From contig MU119209.1 of NCBI GenBank assembly GCA_014904845.1, positions 139,380 to 203,379 of the forward strand: a stretch of 64,000 bases of DNA, given 5' to 3'. Shown here piece by piece: positions 50,123-60,958 of this stretch. The position numbers and the translations under genes are program-made. The DNA is from Acephala macrosclerotiorum. Its lineage: Eukaryota > Ascomycota > Leotiomycetes > Helotiales > Mollisiaceae. How positions within the stretch are numbered: position 1 is the first letter of the stretch; every line of letters starts with the position of its first letter. Below the pieces are notes generated by a model. The model did no database searches. It was given only the letters and a program-made list of their open reading frames with translations, and had not been told where the DNA came from.

Positions 50123-50476
50123 CTACCGTTTTTCACTCCAAAGTCTGTCCAAGATCCTAGTCCTGAGTGATTCAGGGTAGAAATCTTCAAAGAGCTTGCT
50201 GTTATCATACCATCTTACATCTTTGAGAAGTCGCGTGCATCCCTCTAACATCTCATGTTCAAGCTCCAGAGTTGCAAGCGCTCCTTCCACCTTCTCGAAA
50301 CGCAAATCTTCGAGACTTCAACGACTGTGAAAAACGATGTCACTTTGCCTCGAGTTGACAGCAAAGGAATGCGGTCGACAAGTAGTGTTTACTTTGGCTG
50401 TGCGATTGAGTTTGTCGCATTCAAGTGTCGTAGGGGAGCTTCCCCTAAACCAAATCGTGACCTCGAGCGCGTTCAT
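50123..50476 (-). pseudogene. unidentified protein-like relic
   Basis: Reading minus from an ATG at 50476, the frame stays open apart from one TGA near 50309 and ends at 50123. The distal part has coding-like, amphipathic composition (EGALATLELEHEMLEG, KLFEDFYPESLRTRILDRLW). The TGA sits where a CGA (Arg) would be one transition away. No family is recognised; it may be a dead gene fragment or chance. Confidence 0.25.
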
Positions 50477-50904
50477 CGCATAGCTTTCAACGTTATGCTT
50501 TGGTTCGTTCTAGATCCATACAGTCCCATTGATACTAGAGCGGTCTGTTTCAAGATATATTAAGTATAGGTAAGGGCATTGAGGCTAGAAACGGTCCCTG
50601 AAGAATTAGTACATCAAACCTTCAAGGGTCGCAACCAGAAGCGAACGAAAGGAAACATTATGTCCCATAGAAATAATAATGCAAACATAACCAAACTACT
50701 CACCGCCAAAATAATGCAAGCCATATGAAAACAGCCCTCACTCTCACCCTCAACCTAAGGCACCCATATTCATCTGAAGCCGTAGCAATCTCCCCAATCG
50801 AGATATCGCCGTCGCTTAGCCACTGCTGCCTTCGCGGAAACTCCGGTAACCAAGTTTTGGGGTGTAAGATTTAAATAAGCTTTTGTTACCTGCCGATAAA
50901 AACG

Positions 50905-50992
50905 CACTTGGTCAATTTGTAACAATACAGAGAAGATTAGCATGCCTCCTGCACTAAAACACGCTCAATCAAAAAGAAGCTAACTCTCTTTT
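50905..50992 (+). ncRNA. U6 snRNA-like sequence, divergent or pseudogene
   Basis: The string ATACAGAGAAGATTAGCATG (50925-50944) is the invariant U6 core, with the ACAGAGA box and AGC triad. It is preceded by CACTTGGTCAATTTG, as in fungal U6, and followed by a variant of the CCCCTGC segment (here CCTCCTGC), then CACTAA, ACACGCTCAATCA and a T-run (50989-50992) that would stop RNA polymerase III. About four to five bases expected between CACTAA and ACACGC (GGATG in known U6) are missing, which damages the internal stem-loop. The 5' stem-loop is not recognisable. A TATA-like TTTAAATA lies at 50870-50877. Most likely a truncated or mutated U6 copy; activity is doubtful. Confidence 0.75.
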
Positions 50993-51333
50993 GTATTTGT
51001 ATTTTCTTTACGACTTTGTTCCTTGGTGTCAAGGATGCGCTGGAAATTGCTTCGCTTGTGGAGTGCGACCTCCTTTTTTAGGTGGCGACGTTTCAGTATT
51101 GTAACTCCCCGGGGAGATTGAGGTCCGAACAGCGATTCATGTGTTCACGAACAACCAACCACAGACTAAAAATCTGCTTTCTTGAGCCCAAATTGAGTGG
51201 TTTGAATATTGTTCTTTTGATGTATCTCAAGAGAAATCCTCTATTTTGTTAAGGAAAGCTTTGTCGACCAGTTCCCATTCGCTCCTGCTTTTTGGGTGCT
51301 GCTCACTTTTCACTGGTCAACTGTCTCACTTCC
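50993..51333. other. short spacer
   Basis: Lies between the U6-like copy and the monooxygenase pseudogene. No feature is seen. Confidence 0.4.
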
Positions 51334-52686
51334 TCAACTCTCCTGATACACATCGTACCTATACGTTGAACCAACATGGTCGGTCCTCAACAGCTTCTGC
51401 CCCTTCCCATATATCTTCTCCCTTGCCGTCAACAGCTCATCTCCTTCCTCAGATGCCTCAGGATACAAACCTCTCCTGCGCAATTCCGGAACCAACAAAT
51501 ACACCACATCCTCAAAAGATCCTAGCGTCGTCACATACGCAATATTAAACTCATCTAAATCCCCCTCTTCAATCCACCTCTGCATCTCATCCGCCACCAT
51601 ATCCGGTGTCCCAACGGGGCATGGCCCCCAGTGCAGCAGCTTGGGCTCGAATCTTTGCGATCTTGGGTCGGAGGAGTTCTGGAGAATGGCTGGCTACGAA
51701 GATGGCTTCGGCATGAGCTGCTCCAAATTTTGATCCTGCTCTGAAGTTGATTAGCTTGTGCAATTCGGAAGGTAAATCGTGGATGACCCAACTCACGTAG
51801 AAGTTCCAGCTTGGAAGAAGAAGGGCACCCGTTGTGGACTTGGTGGGACGATGTGTCGAGTGTCGAGTTTGTAGAATGGTCCATCGTGATGAATCTCTCT
51901 GATCTTGGCAGGGCCGGCATAAACATCGTAGGCGACGTCAAACTTAACAGCGTCATTTGACCATGACCCTTCCCATAACCTGTAAAGTGCTCTCAAATAA
52001 TCATCGGCCATTTCATATCTCTTGTCATGATTTATTCTAGCTGAGATACCGATTTGCTCGGAATGCATCATCTTTCCAGCTAAGATTCCTCTTGTTAGCT
52101 TGGGTGCACTCGACGCCACAAGAATTACCCATGAAGTGACGATGTTCCAGCCAATGCGGCCATCTGTGAGATGATCCAAAGTTGAGAAACGCTTTGCTAC
52201 AATGAACGGAGTTTCGAAGCTAGTCGAAGTGGTGATGGCAAAGGCAAGGTTCTTCGTCACAGCCGCCATCGCTGAGATTGGAATGCTGGGATCAATGATG
52301 GGAAATCGAGCTCCTCACCGAATACATTCATCCATGGATCCTTCGTGGACAGCATGACCAGCTGTCGAATCAGCAAGGAAGAGAGCATTGATGTTACCAC
52401 GTTCCAGAAGTTGGGCGAGGTTAGTCCAGTAAGACAACTTCAACTTCGTTTTGGATTCTGAACTTGAGTCAATTGGGTTATATGAAAGGGATGGTTGATT
52501 TGAATGTACCTTCCACTGTCCGGGACTGAGATGACCAATAGTTCCACTCATGTCGAATGCATTTAGTAAAATTTGCTTTCCAGCATTCTTTTTCTGTTTT
52601 TTGGGTAGACCTTGGTCTCCCGCATCTTCAATATCATGTTTGCCATTGGTTTTGGATGCATTGGCTTCGAATCTTGTGGCCTGCAT
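51334..52686 (-). pseudogene. NtaA/SnaA-type FMN-dependent monooxygenase pseudogene
   Basis: Homologous to reduced-flavin-dependent monooxygenases of the luciferase-like fold (nitrilotriacetate, dibenzothiophene and sulfonate type). Readable pieces are KQILLNAFDMSGTIGHLSPG, LSYWTNLAQLLERGNINALF, ITTSTSFETPFIVAKRFSTL, GRIGWNIVTSW, GKYF-like FYKLDTRHIVPPSPQRVPF, FFQAGTST, FGAAHAEAIFV and VADEMQRW. Three lesion types are visible. A one-base loss near 52444-52457 shifts frame after intron 1. A TGA at 52317-52315 replaces an Arg codon within CIR-x-GARFPIIDPS. A deletion at about 51616-51628 joins the middle to the C-terminus out of frame and drops roughly 100 residues. Introns are still recognisable. 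It is divergent from the dead transporter, with which it likely formed one catabolic cluster. Confidence 0.85.
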
Positions 52687-53222
52687 GGCGAAGATTGATC
52701 GGAATTGACTTACCAGATGATTGTCCGATCGTCGAGGAACATTTGTCCTCAGTCAAAAGTACTTATTGAACTTGTAAGGAAGCTTCTTTGCTTGGTAGTA
52801 GCTGACCGTAGGTTTAGAAGAGTGATTAGATAGTGACTGCAGCGAAGAGTTGGATGCCAATTTACTTGCACCACTTGCTGCAGTTGAATTCTGATGTCGT
52901 GATAATGCCCCACTACGATCAACTCATCAACAGCCTATCACAGACAGAGCTTGTACATCATCAACCTCGAGCCTCTTTTCCAAAGCACAAATAATCCACA
53001 TTTGACCTTGGTATCGGGACATATATTGTCTTGAGAACGGCCAACGATAACAATATAGTTAGATGGTGTCTGCGCGAGGTGGAAGACCGCAAGAATCCTT
53101 GCGGGCAAGCAGGCTAATTTCGAAAGTTTTGCAAATTCTCAAATACTTAAATATTATTCGCATCACTCTCTTCAATGCTGTCTTTTTTTTTCAACTGCCG
53201 TAACATCGTCTAAACCCAAAGA
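52687..53222. promoter_or_regulatory. former divergent promoter of the dead catabolic cluster
   Basis: A 536-bp spacer between head-to-head monooxygenase (-) and transporter (+) remnants. No clear CGG-type palindrome for a Zn2Cys6 factor is seen. The downstream part is AT-rich. Confidence 0.4.
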
Positions 53223-54732
53223 ATGGCAAGACTTGATGTCAACAACCCCAAGCCTCGAAAAAGTTTCTTTCGGCATTTCAGATAGTTTGATGAAAACGAC
53301 ACTCCGGAAGAGCGGAAACTCATCTGGAAGCTGGATTTGTTAATCGTGCCGTACGTATTATTGGTGTATTGGGTGAAATACCTTGATGCTGCGAATTTGA
53401 ATATGCCTTCGACCTCCCCCAGACACATGGATACTGAATTGAAAACAGACAATGCATATGTTTCAGGCATGAAAGAAGATCTCAAATTGGGAGGAAATGA
53501 CCTTTCGCACTTGCAGTCTGCGCTTCTGATCGGGAACTATATCGGCCAGGTGCCAGGTGCCTACTTCTTCCCAAAGCTACCTCTGCGTATTCTCATCCCG
53601 ACGCTTGATTTGGGATGGGGAATCTTCAATTTGCTGCAGTACAGGGCAACTGAATTGCCCGAATTAATGGCTTACCGATTCTTGATTTGCCTTTTCGAGG
53701 TGAGAAGTATTCTGTTTTGACAACTTTGGCATCAGCTAATCAAATTAGAGTCCATTCTTCATTGCCGTTTATTATACGTTCGGTTCGTGGTATATAGGAC
53801 ATGAGCTGTGAGTCCAGCACTGAGTACTTTGTCGCCTGCTAATCATTAGTAGTGGCCGGCGAGGTTCTTGCTTCTATATTGGACTTGCGTTGGGACACTC
53901 ACAGCTTCGTTACTCCAGGCTGCTACCACGAAGAATCTAGATGGCGTGAACGACCTTGCAGGTTGGCGGTGGAACCTCATCATTACCGGCGTTTACACAC
54001 TCCCGCTCGCACTCATCGGATGGTTTATCTTTCCTGGAACTCCCGACAAGCCAAATCGTTTCTCCATCACGAAGATGTCGAGTTCGTAAAGAAACGACTC
54101 GAAAAGGTGGGATACAGACTTCCTGTAGCATGAACTTAGAGCTTAATCAAGAAAGTCTTCTCTACTTAGCATATATATGTTCTGCTCTTCTAGGACATTA
54201 TGTTCTGGAACGGCTCTCTCAATACCGCAAATGGAGGTTATTTGTTTGGATCAAGTCTCTCAAACACTTCTCCGTTCCCGAAGTTAATAATCTTGGAGCA
54301 ACTATGCCTGCTATAGGAATCTTCATTACCCTGGCTGTGTGCTTTGGCTCAGACCTCTTTCGCTCGCCACATTGGGCAATCACCCTGGCCTATTTGATGA
54401 ATATCTTGGGGCTGCTGATAATTGTCATTTGAGACGTGCCAGAGTCGGGATTGTGGTTCGCCTTCAACACGATCTATTTCGCCAACGCTATTTCGCCGGT
54501 TCTGTATGGGTAAGCAAAGCATCAAATTCCTACGGGAGAATTTTCAAGTATTCGAATTGGAGCGTTGGACCTCATTCTATACCCCGGCCAGAAAGCCACA
54601 AGGTACTCTTTCTCAGAATTGGAGAGCTAAGCACATCAGCTATCAAGTCTCTCGATCAACCGCGAGAGAGAATATGCTGATGTCAAAGATGAGCACGATT
54701 TCCGCTTCCCAAGCTTCGAGAGAGAGATCTGA
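53223..54732 (+). pseudogene. Dal5/allantoate-permease-type MFS transporter pseudogene
   Basis: A major-facilitator transporter of the anion:cation symporter (Dal5) family in pieces. It starts MARLDVNNPKPRKSFFRHFR, then TAG at 53283-53285 (expected Trp), then FDENDTPEERKLIWKLDLLI and LVYWVKYLDAANL. A spliced SPFFIAVYYTFGSWYIGHEL segment follows, with a one-base frameshift near 53895. Next come TLTASLLQAATTKNLDGV and GWFIFPGTPDKPNRF. A further frameshift near 54060-54075 precedes LHHEDVEFVKKRLEK, then MPAIGIFITLAVCFGSDLF, and TGA at 54430-54432 (expected Trp) before DVPESGLWFAFNTIYFANA. The natural end is near FRFPSFERE. At least four independent disruptions make it clearly dead. Substrates of living relatives are small organic anions such as allantoate, nicotinate or sulfonates. 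Confidence 0.88.
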
Positions 54733-55462
54733 GCGGGATAGAAAGTTCGTCAAGAGAATAACGTTTTGTATTAGTAAAAATCACATGAGTTTGGAACCTT
54801 TTGAATATCGACGCTGACAATGTCGCAGTAACGTTCGCCCCGAGAAAGATATATACTATCCCCACGATACAGAAGAGATGATTTAGACACAGTTGCACGC
54901 TCTGGCCCGAGCTTTGGAGGAACTCTCCACAGCAAAAGACGCACAGCCAACCAATTGCGATCCTTCGAGCCCATACATAAGTTGCAGGAGAGAATCAGTT
55001 ACATCGTAGGCAAGACAGCAAGATTTAGGGGAGGCCCATGCATAGAATTCACCAGGGTTCACAAGAGCTTGTCTATATGAATTGGAAAGCGGAGGATGAG
55101 GACGGATTGAAGGTACTACAGAGCAACACTGGATGGGAATTTGTTGATATGGAAGACTGTCAATTCTGTTCGTGGGCAGATTCAGAAGATGGCGAAAGAG
55201 ATTTTCTTGTGCGAACAGCGATTCTTCTTGCGCGTTTGAAAGAGTATAACGACCTTCCAAGAGAGCGTGAAGCAAATGTTGTCCGCCCGATGGCGCGACT
55301 TTGATATCTAAAGTAGCTTATAAATAGTACTCCAGATTAGATCGAAAAGGCTAGAAAGGGTCATTCCAGATAGAGTCCAAGGAAGATACACTTCGGGAAA
55401 ATAAACCTTTAAAGCCAAAGACCTCAAGCTACATGGGTATATTTCCATGGTTAGAACGGTCA
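54733..55462. other. spacer with no supported gene
   Basis: 3' flanks of the transporter (+) and regulator (-) pseudogenes. A minus frame at 54883-55275 and a plus frame at 55038-55304 overlap each other; neither shows a recognisable family. Confidence 0.35.
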
Positions 55463-57706
55463 TCAGAAAGGAAATCTGGTATCCGCATTTTGCCATGTGG
55501 CAAGCTGATCGAAGCTCTCCGCCATGAGAGTATCTTGGAAAAAGTTCTCCTGATTATCCTCAATCGACCATGAAAAAGGATCTAAGGGCCATGCTTCTTG
55601 TGTCAGCAGGGCTGCTCCTACATGAGAGTCTGTATGAATTATTCGTTGACCATACGTTGGAAGTCCAAGTTGCTCAGGAGGCCTCCAGAAGCCTTCTTCT
55701 GACGGGACCTGATCATGAGTAGACCCCAAAGTCATGGCTTGAGGCGCAGATTGAGCCGTAGAGATATTGCGTCGGACATGAACTTTGCCAAGCAGTGGCA
55801 CCTTCAATATTAACTCTTGTGCCTCGCCGGCATCAGATTCCTGCCGTAGCAGTCTGCTCAAAGAGGAGATGGTGGTAGCGCCATTCCGGGCAAAGCCTGA
55901 GCCAGTCATTTCACGGGACTTTTCGCTCATCAGCTCGACGACTTGCGTAACTTCGCTCTCAATTCGAGCTTTATCGTTATTTAGATCAGATAGATCCATG
56001 CCGAGCGAGTTATGAATTGTGAGGAGGAGAACAATGGTGGCCGTGAACGCTTGGAGATCTAGGACTTGCGCTCAGGTGGGAGCATCTGGCGAAGATTCCG
56101 ATAACGTTGTACCACTGATTCGCAGACATCCATGCAGGCCAAGCGAGGGGAGAAACACACTGCACTGGAGTTTTGTTGTACCGTGAAAGGTAGGTACACT
56201 CTCATAAGAATACTGTAATGCAGAAGCTGGACAATGTCATCGGGTTTGACATGATCACGGTTCGTAATCCACCAAGATTCCGGCGTCTGGGATGCAAACT
56301 TCTTTAGCTCCTGAGCAAGTTCTAGGGCAGTGGTGCAAGTTTCGATGCTCAAACCTTGTATCGTGTTCATTTCATCCAGTTGTTGAATCTGGGCTGCAAT
56401 GTCCGTAAGCCTAGCAAGATATTCCCACGGTTGAACAACGCCTTCGATGACTAATGATTGAGTCTTCCGGCGGTACCGACTGGTGCCTGGCGGAAGGTTG
56501 ATGATCATTCCAAACAGTTGGTCAACAGCACATATCGATTCCCATAGCTGGGCCCTGTAAAGCTGCATCTCATCTTGAACTCCTGAAATCGCAGCGTTGA
56601 GTTGAGTTGTTTGTGAAGCCTTGGGCAGGCCCATGAGCTCCGCGATCACAATGTAATGTCGCAATCGAATCCATGCTTTCTGGAAATTTCCTTGGCTTAT
56701 TTGCCTACAATTGTTGTTAGCCTTTGTTTGCTGCTGGTAAGAAAGGCGAGGAACACACAATCGGAAATAGTGTAAAGCAACCGCAAGCCCCTGCATTGTG
56801 CCTACCAATCTATCGTGGGATAAAATCGACCACTCTACTGTGTCAGAGACCTCATGGGAAAATTCTATCCATCTCTCATATTTTTTGAGCTGGGTAGATG
56901 GACAACCGTGTTCGTGAGGGACTTGTTGGGCGGTTATCGCAATAGCGAGCAACCACAAAGCAAGACTGACGGCGTCGACGTCTGGCTTCCGCATGTCGTC
57001 GTAACTTTCCAGGATGTTTTGCTGTGATTTGGCGGCAAGTTTGTGTGGAAACAAGGTATCGAGGAAGATAAGCCACGTGAATGCCGAGTTGGGTATGTCC
57101 AAAACATATTCTTTGGATGGTATCAATTTCTGTAGTGCCTGTTTCGCTACTGCCAGTATATGCCCAGTGGCCTTTGCCTTGCGGCCTTGTAACTGCTCAT
57201 CATGTGGATGCACGTCCACACTGAGCCAGTCATTCTGGAAAAGAGAACGAAGATGGGATGGTTCTGTAGCCAAAGCGTCCGAAACACTTAGATCATCATC
57301 GGAGTCGTCGCTGGCAAGTTCAGATTCAGGTGTCTGATCAGCTCTTGGCTTTAGGATCTCAGAAGGCTGGTGCCCAAGCTTGAATTCAATGCCATGAACA
57401 GCCTTGCTCAAACTGGCGACCTGTAATTCCAATTGGGAGATACGTTGTCGTGAAGGGAGCTTGTGGTCCCGACGCGGCTGGAACTGTATCTTTGAGGGGT
57501 ACATATCGATCCTCGTTCTTCACAACCTCTACAAACTTCCGAGTCTTCAGAGAATCGAATGCACCGAACTTTTCGACGTCTGCCTGCTTCATGGTCAGAA
57601 GAGACGGCAACGAGTTGGGGGCGGCTACTTGTCCTACTCAGCACTTACATTCAGTACAGCTTCTGGTTCCTTTTCGAGCTCTGTTCCGACTCTGGTCGTC
57701 TAGCAT
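55463..57706 (-). pseudogene. Zn2Cys6 transcription factor pseudogene
   Basis: Exon 1 (57706-57649) reads MLDDQSRNRARKGTRSCTE. Splicing a 65-nt intron to 57583 completes an intact cluster, CTECRRRKVRC, followed by FSEDSEVCRGCEERGSIC. A frameshift between about 57495 and 57440 is needed to reach the coiled coil LPSRQRISQLELQVASLSKA and the fungal-specific TF domain. Another intron (56707-56758) gives FRLQISQGNFQKAW. A second one-base frameshift near 56063 is needed to continue from RNLRQMLPPE into VLDLQAFTATIVLLLTIHNS and the C-terminus ending ADTRFPF. Two frameshifts imply loss of function unless they are sequence errors. It was probably the local regulator of the adjacent monooxygenase and transporter. 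Confidence 0.8.
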
Positions 57707-58036
57707 CACTATGATCTGTCTGTTTTTCGAAGGGATGCGAAAGCAGATTTCGGAGAACAGACGCGTGTGCCTTGATTTGGGCGGTGCGTAGTCTTGATAC
57801 ATCAACACCTTAGCGAGATCACGAGACAGAAACAGAGTCTTACCTCAACACCACAGATTTTCGGAAAATAATGCGATAGTCCCCAGGTATTCTGCTGATG
57901 CATATACTCTAGTAAAGTTTTTATTATAAAATGAAGATCAAGGACGATTCAGCTGTGTGTTCGGCGGCAGAGCGTAAGTATATTGATAAGTACACCCCGC
58001 CCCTGTATTATTCGCTAAAAAAAAAAGCCTTTCTTC

Positions 58037-58052
58037 TTGGTCCGCGGACCAA
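58037..58052. repeat. 16-bp perfect palindrome
   Basis: TTGGTCCGCGGACCAA reads the same on both strands. It contains the CCG/CGG triplets favoured by Zn2Cys6 factors, and half-site-like strings (GGACC, GGACCAA) recur within about 120 bp downstream. Possible operator; no direct proof. Confidence 0.4.
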
Positions 58053-58513
58053 AAATTCGTCCTTGGACCGAAGTTGGGAATGAATGCTCGAAATTGTGAC
58101 AACCAGCGACAACACTCTGTGTCTCAGAAATCCTTGCGGTGGACCAAATACGACCAAGAAGCAGGGCTATTTGTCCTCCAAAATAGCTCAAAATCGCCAG
58201 GGCCTCCCACTGCGACCCTAGAAGAGAAATGGATTGAGACAGCTTCCAGCAATCAATCGTGAAGATTGACTCGGGAGCCTACTCCCTTGTTTCCAAGATC
58301 ATGTATCGAATCCACTTGGTAGCCTCCTGAAGGTTCCGAGGAGCGAGTCCTCGCTACTTGCTCTTTTCGATACTTTCAGTCGTCATCCGTGACTACGGAG
58401 CAGATTTTCGTCCTTCAACCGAGTGGCTGGGATGATCCATTTCATGGCATTTCGAAGTCTTTCTCCTGAATATGAGCCTCGTTTTCGATACGTTGACAAG
58501 TAGAGAGAGTGCG

Positions 58514-58520
58514 TATATAA
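58514..58520 (+). promoter_or_regulatory. TATA box
   Basis: TATATAA lies about 76 bp upstream of the ATG at 58596, a suitable place for the core promoter of the membrane-protein gene. Confidence 0.45.
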
Positions 58521-59072
58521 TACAGTCCATCCGCTCAATTGTCAGTCTCGTCGATTCAATACACACTCTTTTGAAGAACATCTCATAGATTCATAATGTC
58601 ACACTCATTTCAATTACGCTCAGAAGGACCATACCCCTCAACCAGTGCTGTATTGGGCGGCGTACCAACGATAACTACCGACGTCACCATCTGTGCAGTC
58701 TTCGTCTTGTTCTACATCGGTTTCGCCGTCAGGAACCGAATAATCTACCAAACGAATAATCGAAACTGCCACAAGTTCATACCGTCGTTGCTATTGTTCA
58801 TTTTTTGCATGTCAAGAATCAGTACTCTAGTTCTTCGCATCGCGTGGGCGACCAGACAGGACAACACTCGACTGGCAATAGCGGCCGGAATCTTCGTCAA
58901 TACGGGTGTCCTTCTAGTCTACATCAACTTGATCCTCGCGCAGCGGATACCACGAGCAAAACAGCCTCACCTTGGATGGCATCCGGTCATACGAATCGCC
59001 TACAAAATCCTATATACCGCCCTCGCTACCACGCTTATTATGGTCATAGCTTCCATTGTCATCACCGATTAT

Positions 59073-59198
59073 CCCCTCGTCCGGTGAGACATGCCTACGC
59101 TAGCAGGGGGGGGGTTCGCTTAGACAGCACAGCATAAATTTTTGTACCTTTGCATACAAATTTATTAGTAATCTACATTAGTCGAATGAAATCGCGTC
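59073..59198 (+). repeat. left terminal inverted repeat of transposon
   Basis: Starts CCCCTCGTCCGG and contains a run of nine G. It pairs with 60959-61082 over its full length. The two copies differ by six transitions and by run length (nine versus seven G). Confidence 0.92.
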
Positions 59199-60958
59199 CA
59201 GCAGTCCCTCTCTATACAAAGTGACACATCACAAAACACACACTCTCCAACTGAGCGTTTTGCCCTTTTAGTCTTATTATTCTGCTGCTTCTTTAGGACT
59301 TTATTACGCCTCCATTCGTACTTACACCAAGCACAAGTCTCTTGCTTAGTTCTCTTCTTCCAATAGTGCAAGTATTGAAAATCAGGGTTAAATACTCTCT
59401 TCCCCTCTAAGCCCACTTGCAACTACTGTATCTTTGCTCTCTCAAAGTAGTCTAAAAGTTTAGAATAAAGCAATATACGGAACTGCAAGTGCGTATAAAA
59501 CTTATCCACATGCAATTAGTGCAATCGATATGCATTTATACAAGCAATATCAATAAGCCAGTAAAAAAGAAGCCACCAAGTCCTGAAAATAAGCTTATAA
59601 ATCTCATACGACTCCCTATACTGGTTTGCCAGATCTACACCCCCCATATATTGATTATAATCATCAATAAAGCAAAGAATCTGCAAGTCCTTTATATAAT
59701 CACTCCCAAATACCTTGCGTACGATTCGCCCATTTGTTGATGTCTTTGCAAAGCGCTTTCTAGCCTTCTCTTGGAAGTTTTCTGCTTTATCCACAGTATG
59801 GATATTACTTAAAGCAAAAACGATATTATTATTTTGCCAAGCTAAGCAAAGAACGTCTTGAACTACTGCTGCGAGAAAAGTATTCCATTCAAGCTTTGTT
59901 GCGAATCGATTCTTTAGTTCTGTCAAGCTCTCGAAAAACTCCTTGTGTGGCCTTGTAGTACCAACTACACTAAAGTTATAAGCCTGTAACTCTGAAAATA
60001 AAAGCACAAATGTAAAGTAATTATCGAGATATATTGTAAAGTATCGACGTGAAAGAGAGAAAGCAAAATTGCAAACGAGACAATCGGTATTCGTCAAAGT
60101 TAAATGAAAAACTATATCTTGTAATCCCTTTTCTCGAGAGCTTTATAGCCAATTGTATATATATCCGTGATCTGCAATTCCATAGATTTTAAAGCTTTGC
60201 TTGATTGGTTTCTTTGGCATTTTGTATGTGTGTAAAGATTTAGAGTAATTAGCGAAGTAATAGAGTAAAAAGAGAAGAAACGTACTTGCCAAAGCACCGT
60301 ACCATGAGCTCATCAATACTCACTTCAAATAAAGGAGAGTAATACCGTTGAGAAGAAGTCTGAATAGAAAAAGCAAGAGATTCCACTTTATACTACTAAA
60401 TCGTATTGAAAGACAAATGATATCTTTTTCTTTTATCATTTTCAAGGCACGAGATATGGCAATACCGCTTGATTTGCTCAAAGCGATAGAGCGATATATA
60501 GCTTGCAATTGAGTGTAAAGGACCTTTATTAAAGTCTGTATTCCAATACATCTCAATTTGAGACTCTTTGTGAATGCCCATATATATAATTGCCTCGAGA
60601 AAAACATATAACTTCTCTATAAGCAGATCCGTCCATTCTCGTGCCTTCTCTTGTGCTACATGTAGCTTTTGTATACTAGCGTATCGATTAGTATTCGCAG
60701 TAATTGTCTGAAGAAGCTCGCGAGTAAAGAATAAACTAAAGTAATCGAATGAATGTAAATTGAGAGAAAAGGAAACAGAAAGAAGTACTTTTGCTGCTTG
60801 CTTAAACTCGGTTTGAAAGGGCTCGTACAAAACGCCTGTGATTAGTTCAAAACTAAGCAATATATCCTCAAGAGATCGGGCTTTTTGCTTCTTTGGTTGT
60901 GTAGGTTGAGTGGGAGAAAACTCCATTAGTAAAGCGCGTAATCAGTAGAGGGCTGGCA

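Larger units (their letters stand above)
57707..58595. other. intergenic region with palindrome and TATA box
   Basis: Promoter region for the regulator (-) and membrane-protein gene (+), both dead. It holds a 16-bp perfect palindrome at 58037 and a TATA sequence at 58514, listed separately. No gene is seen. Confidence 0.4.

Noticed and set aside
49613..50170. 185-codon plus-strand frame
   Set aside because: Three plus frames are open over the same DNA with unrelated peptides; it has no motif or supporting splice sites.
57408..57644. A zinc cluster that seemed to have lost its first two Cys (reading HEAGRRRKVRC)
   Set aside because: A 65-nt intron with a good donor joins an upstream exon and restores CTECRRRKVRC, so the cluster itself is intact.
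53223..57706. RIP as the cause of all lesions in the dead cluster
   Set aside because: Many lesions are indels and only one nonsense change has a CpA context; ordinary pseudogene decay fits better.
59165..60926. Three separate hypothetical genes on the minus strand
   Set aside because: They are pieces of one piggyBac-family transposase lying between matched inverted repeats.
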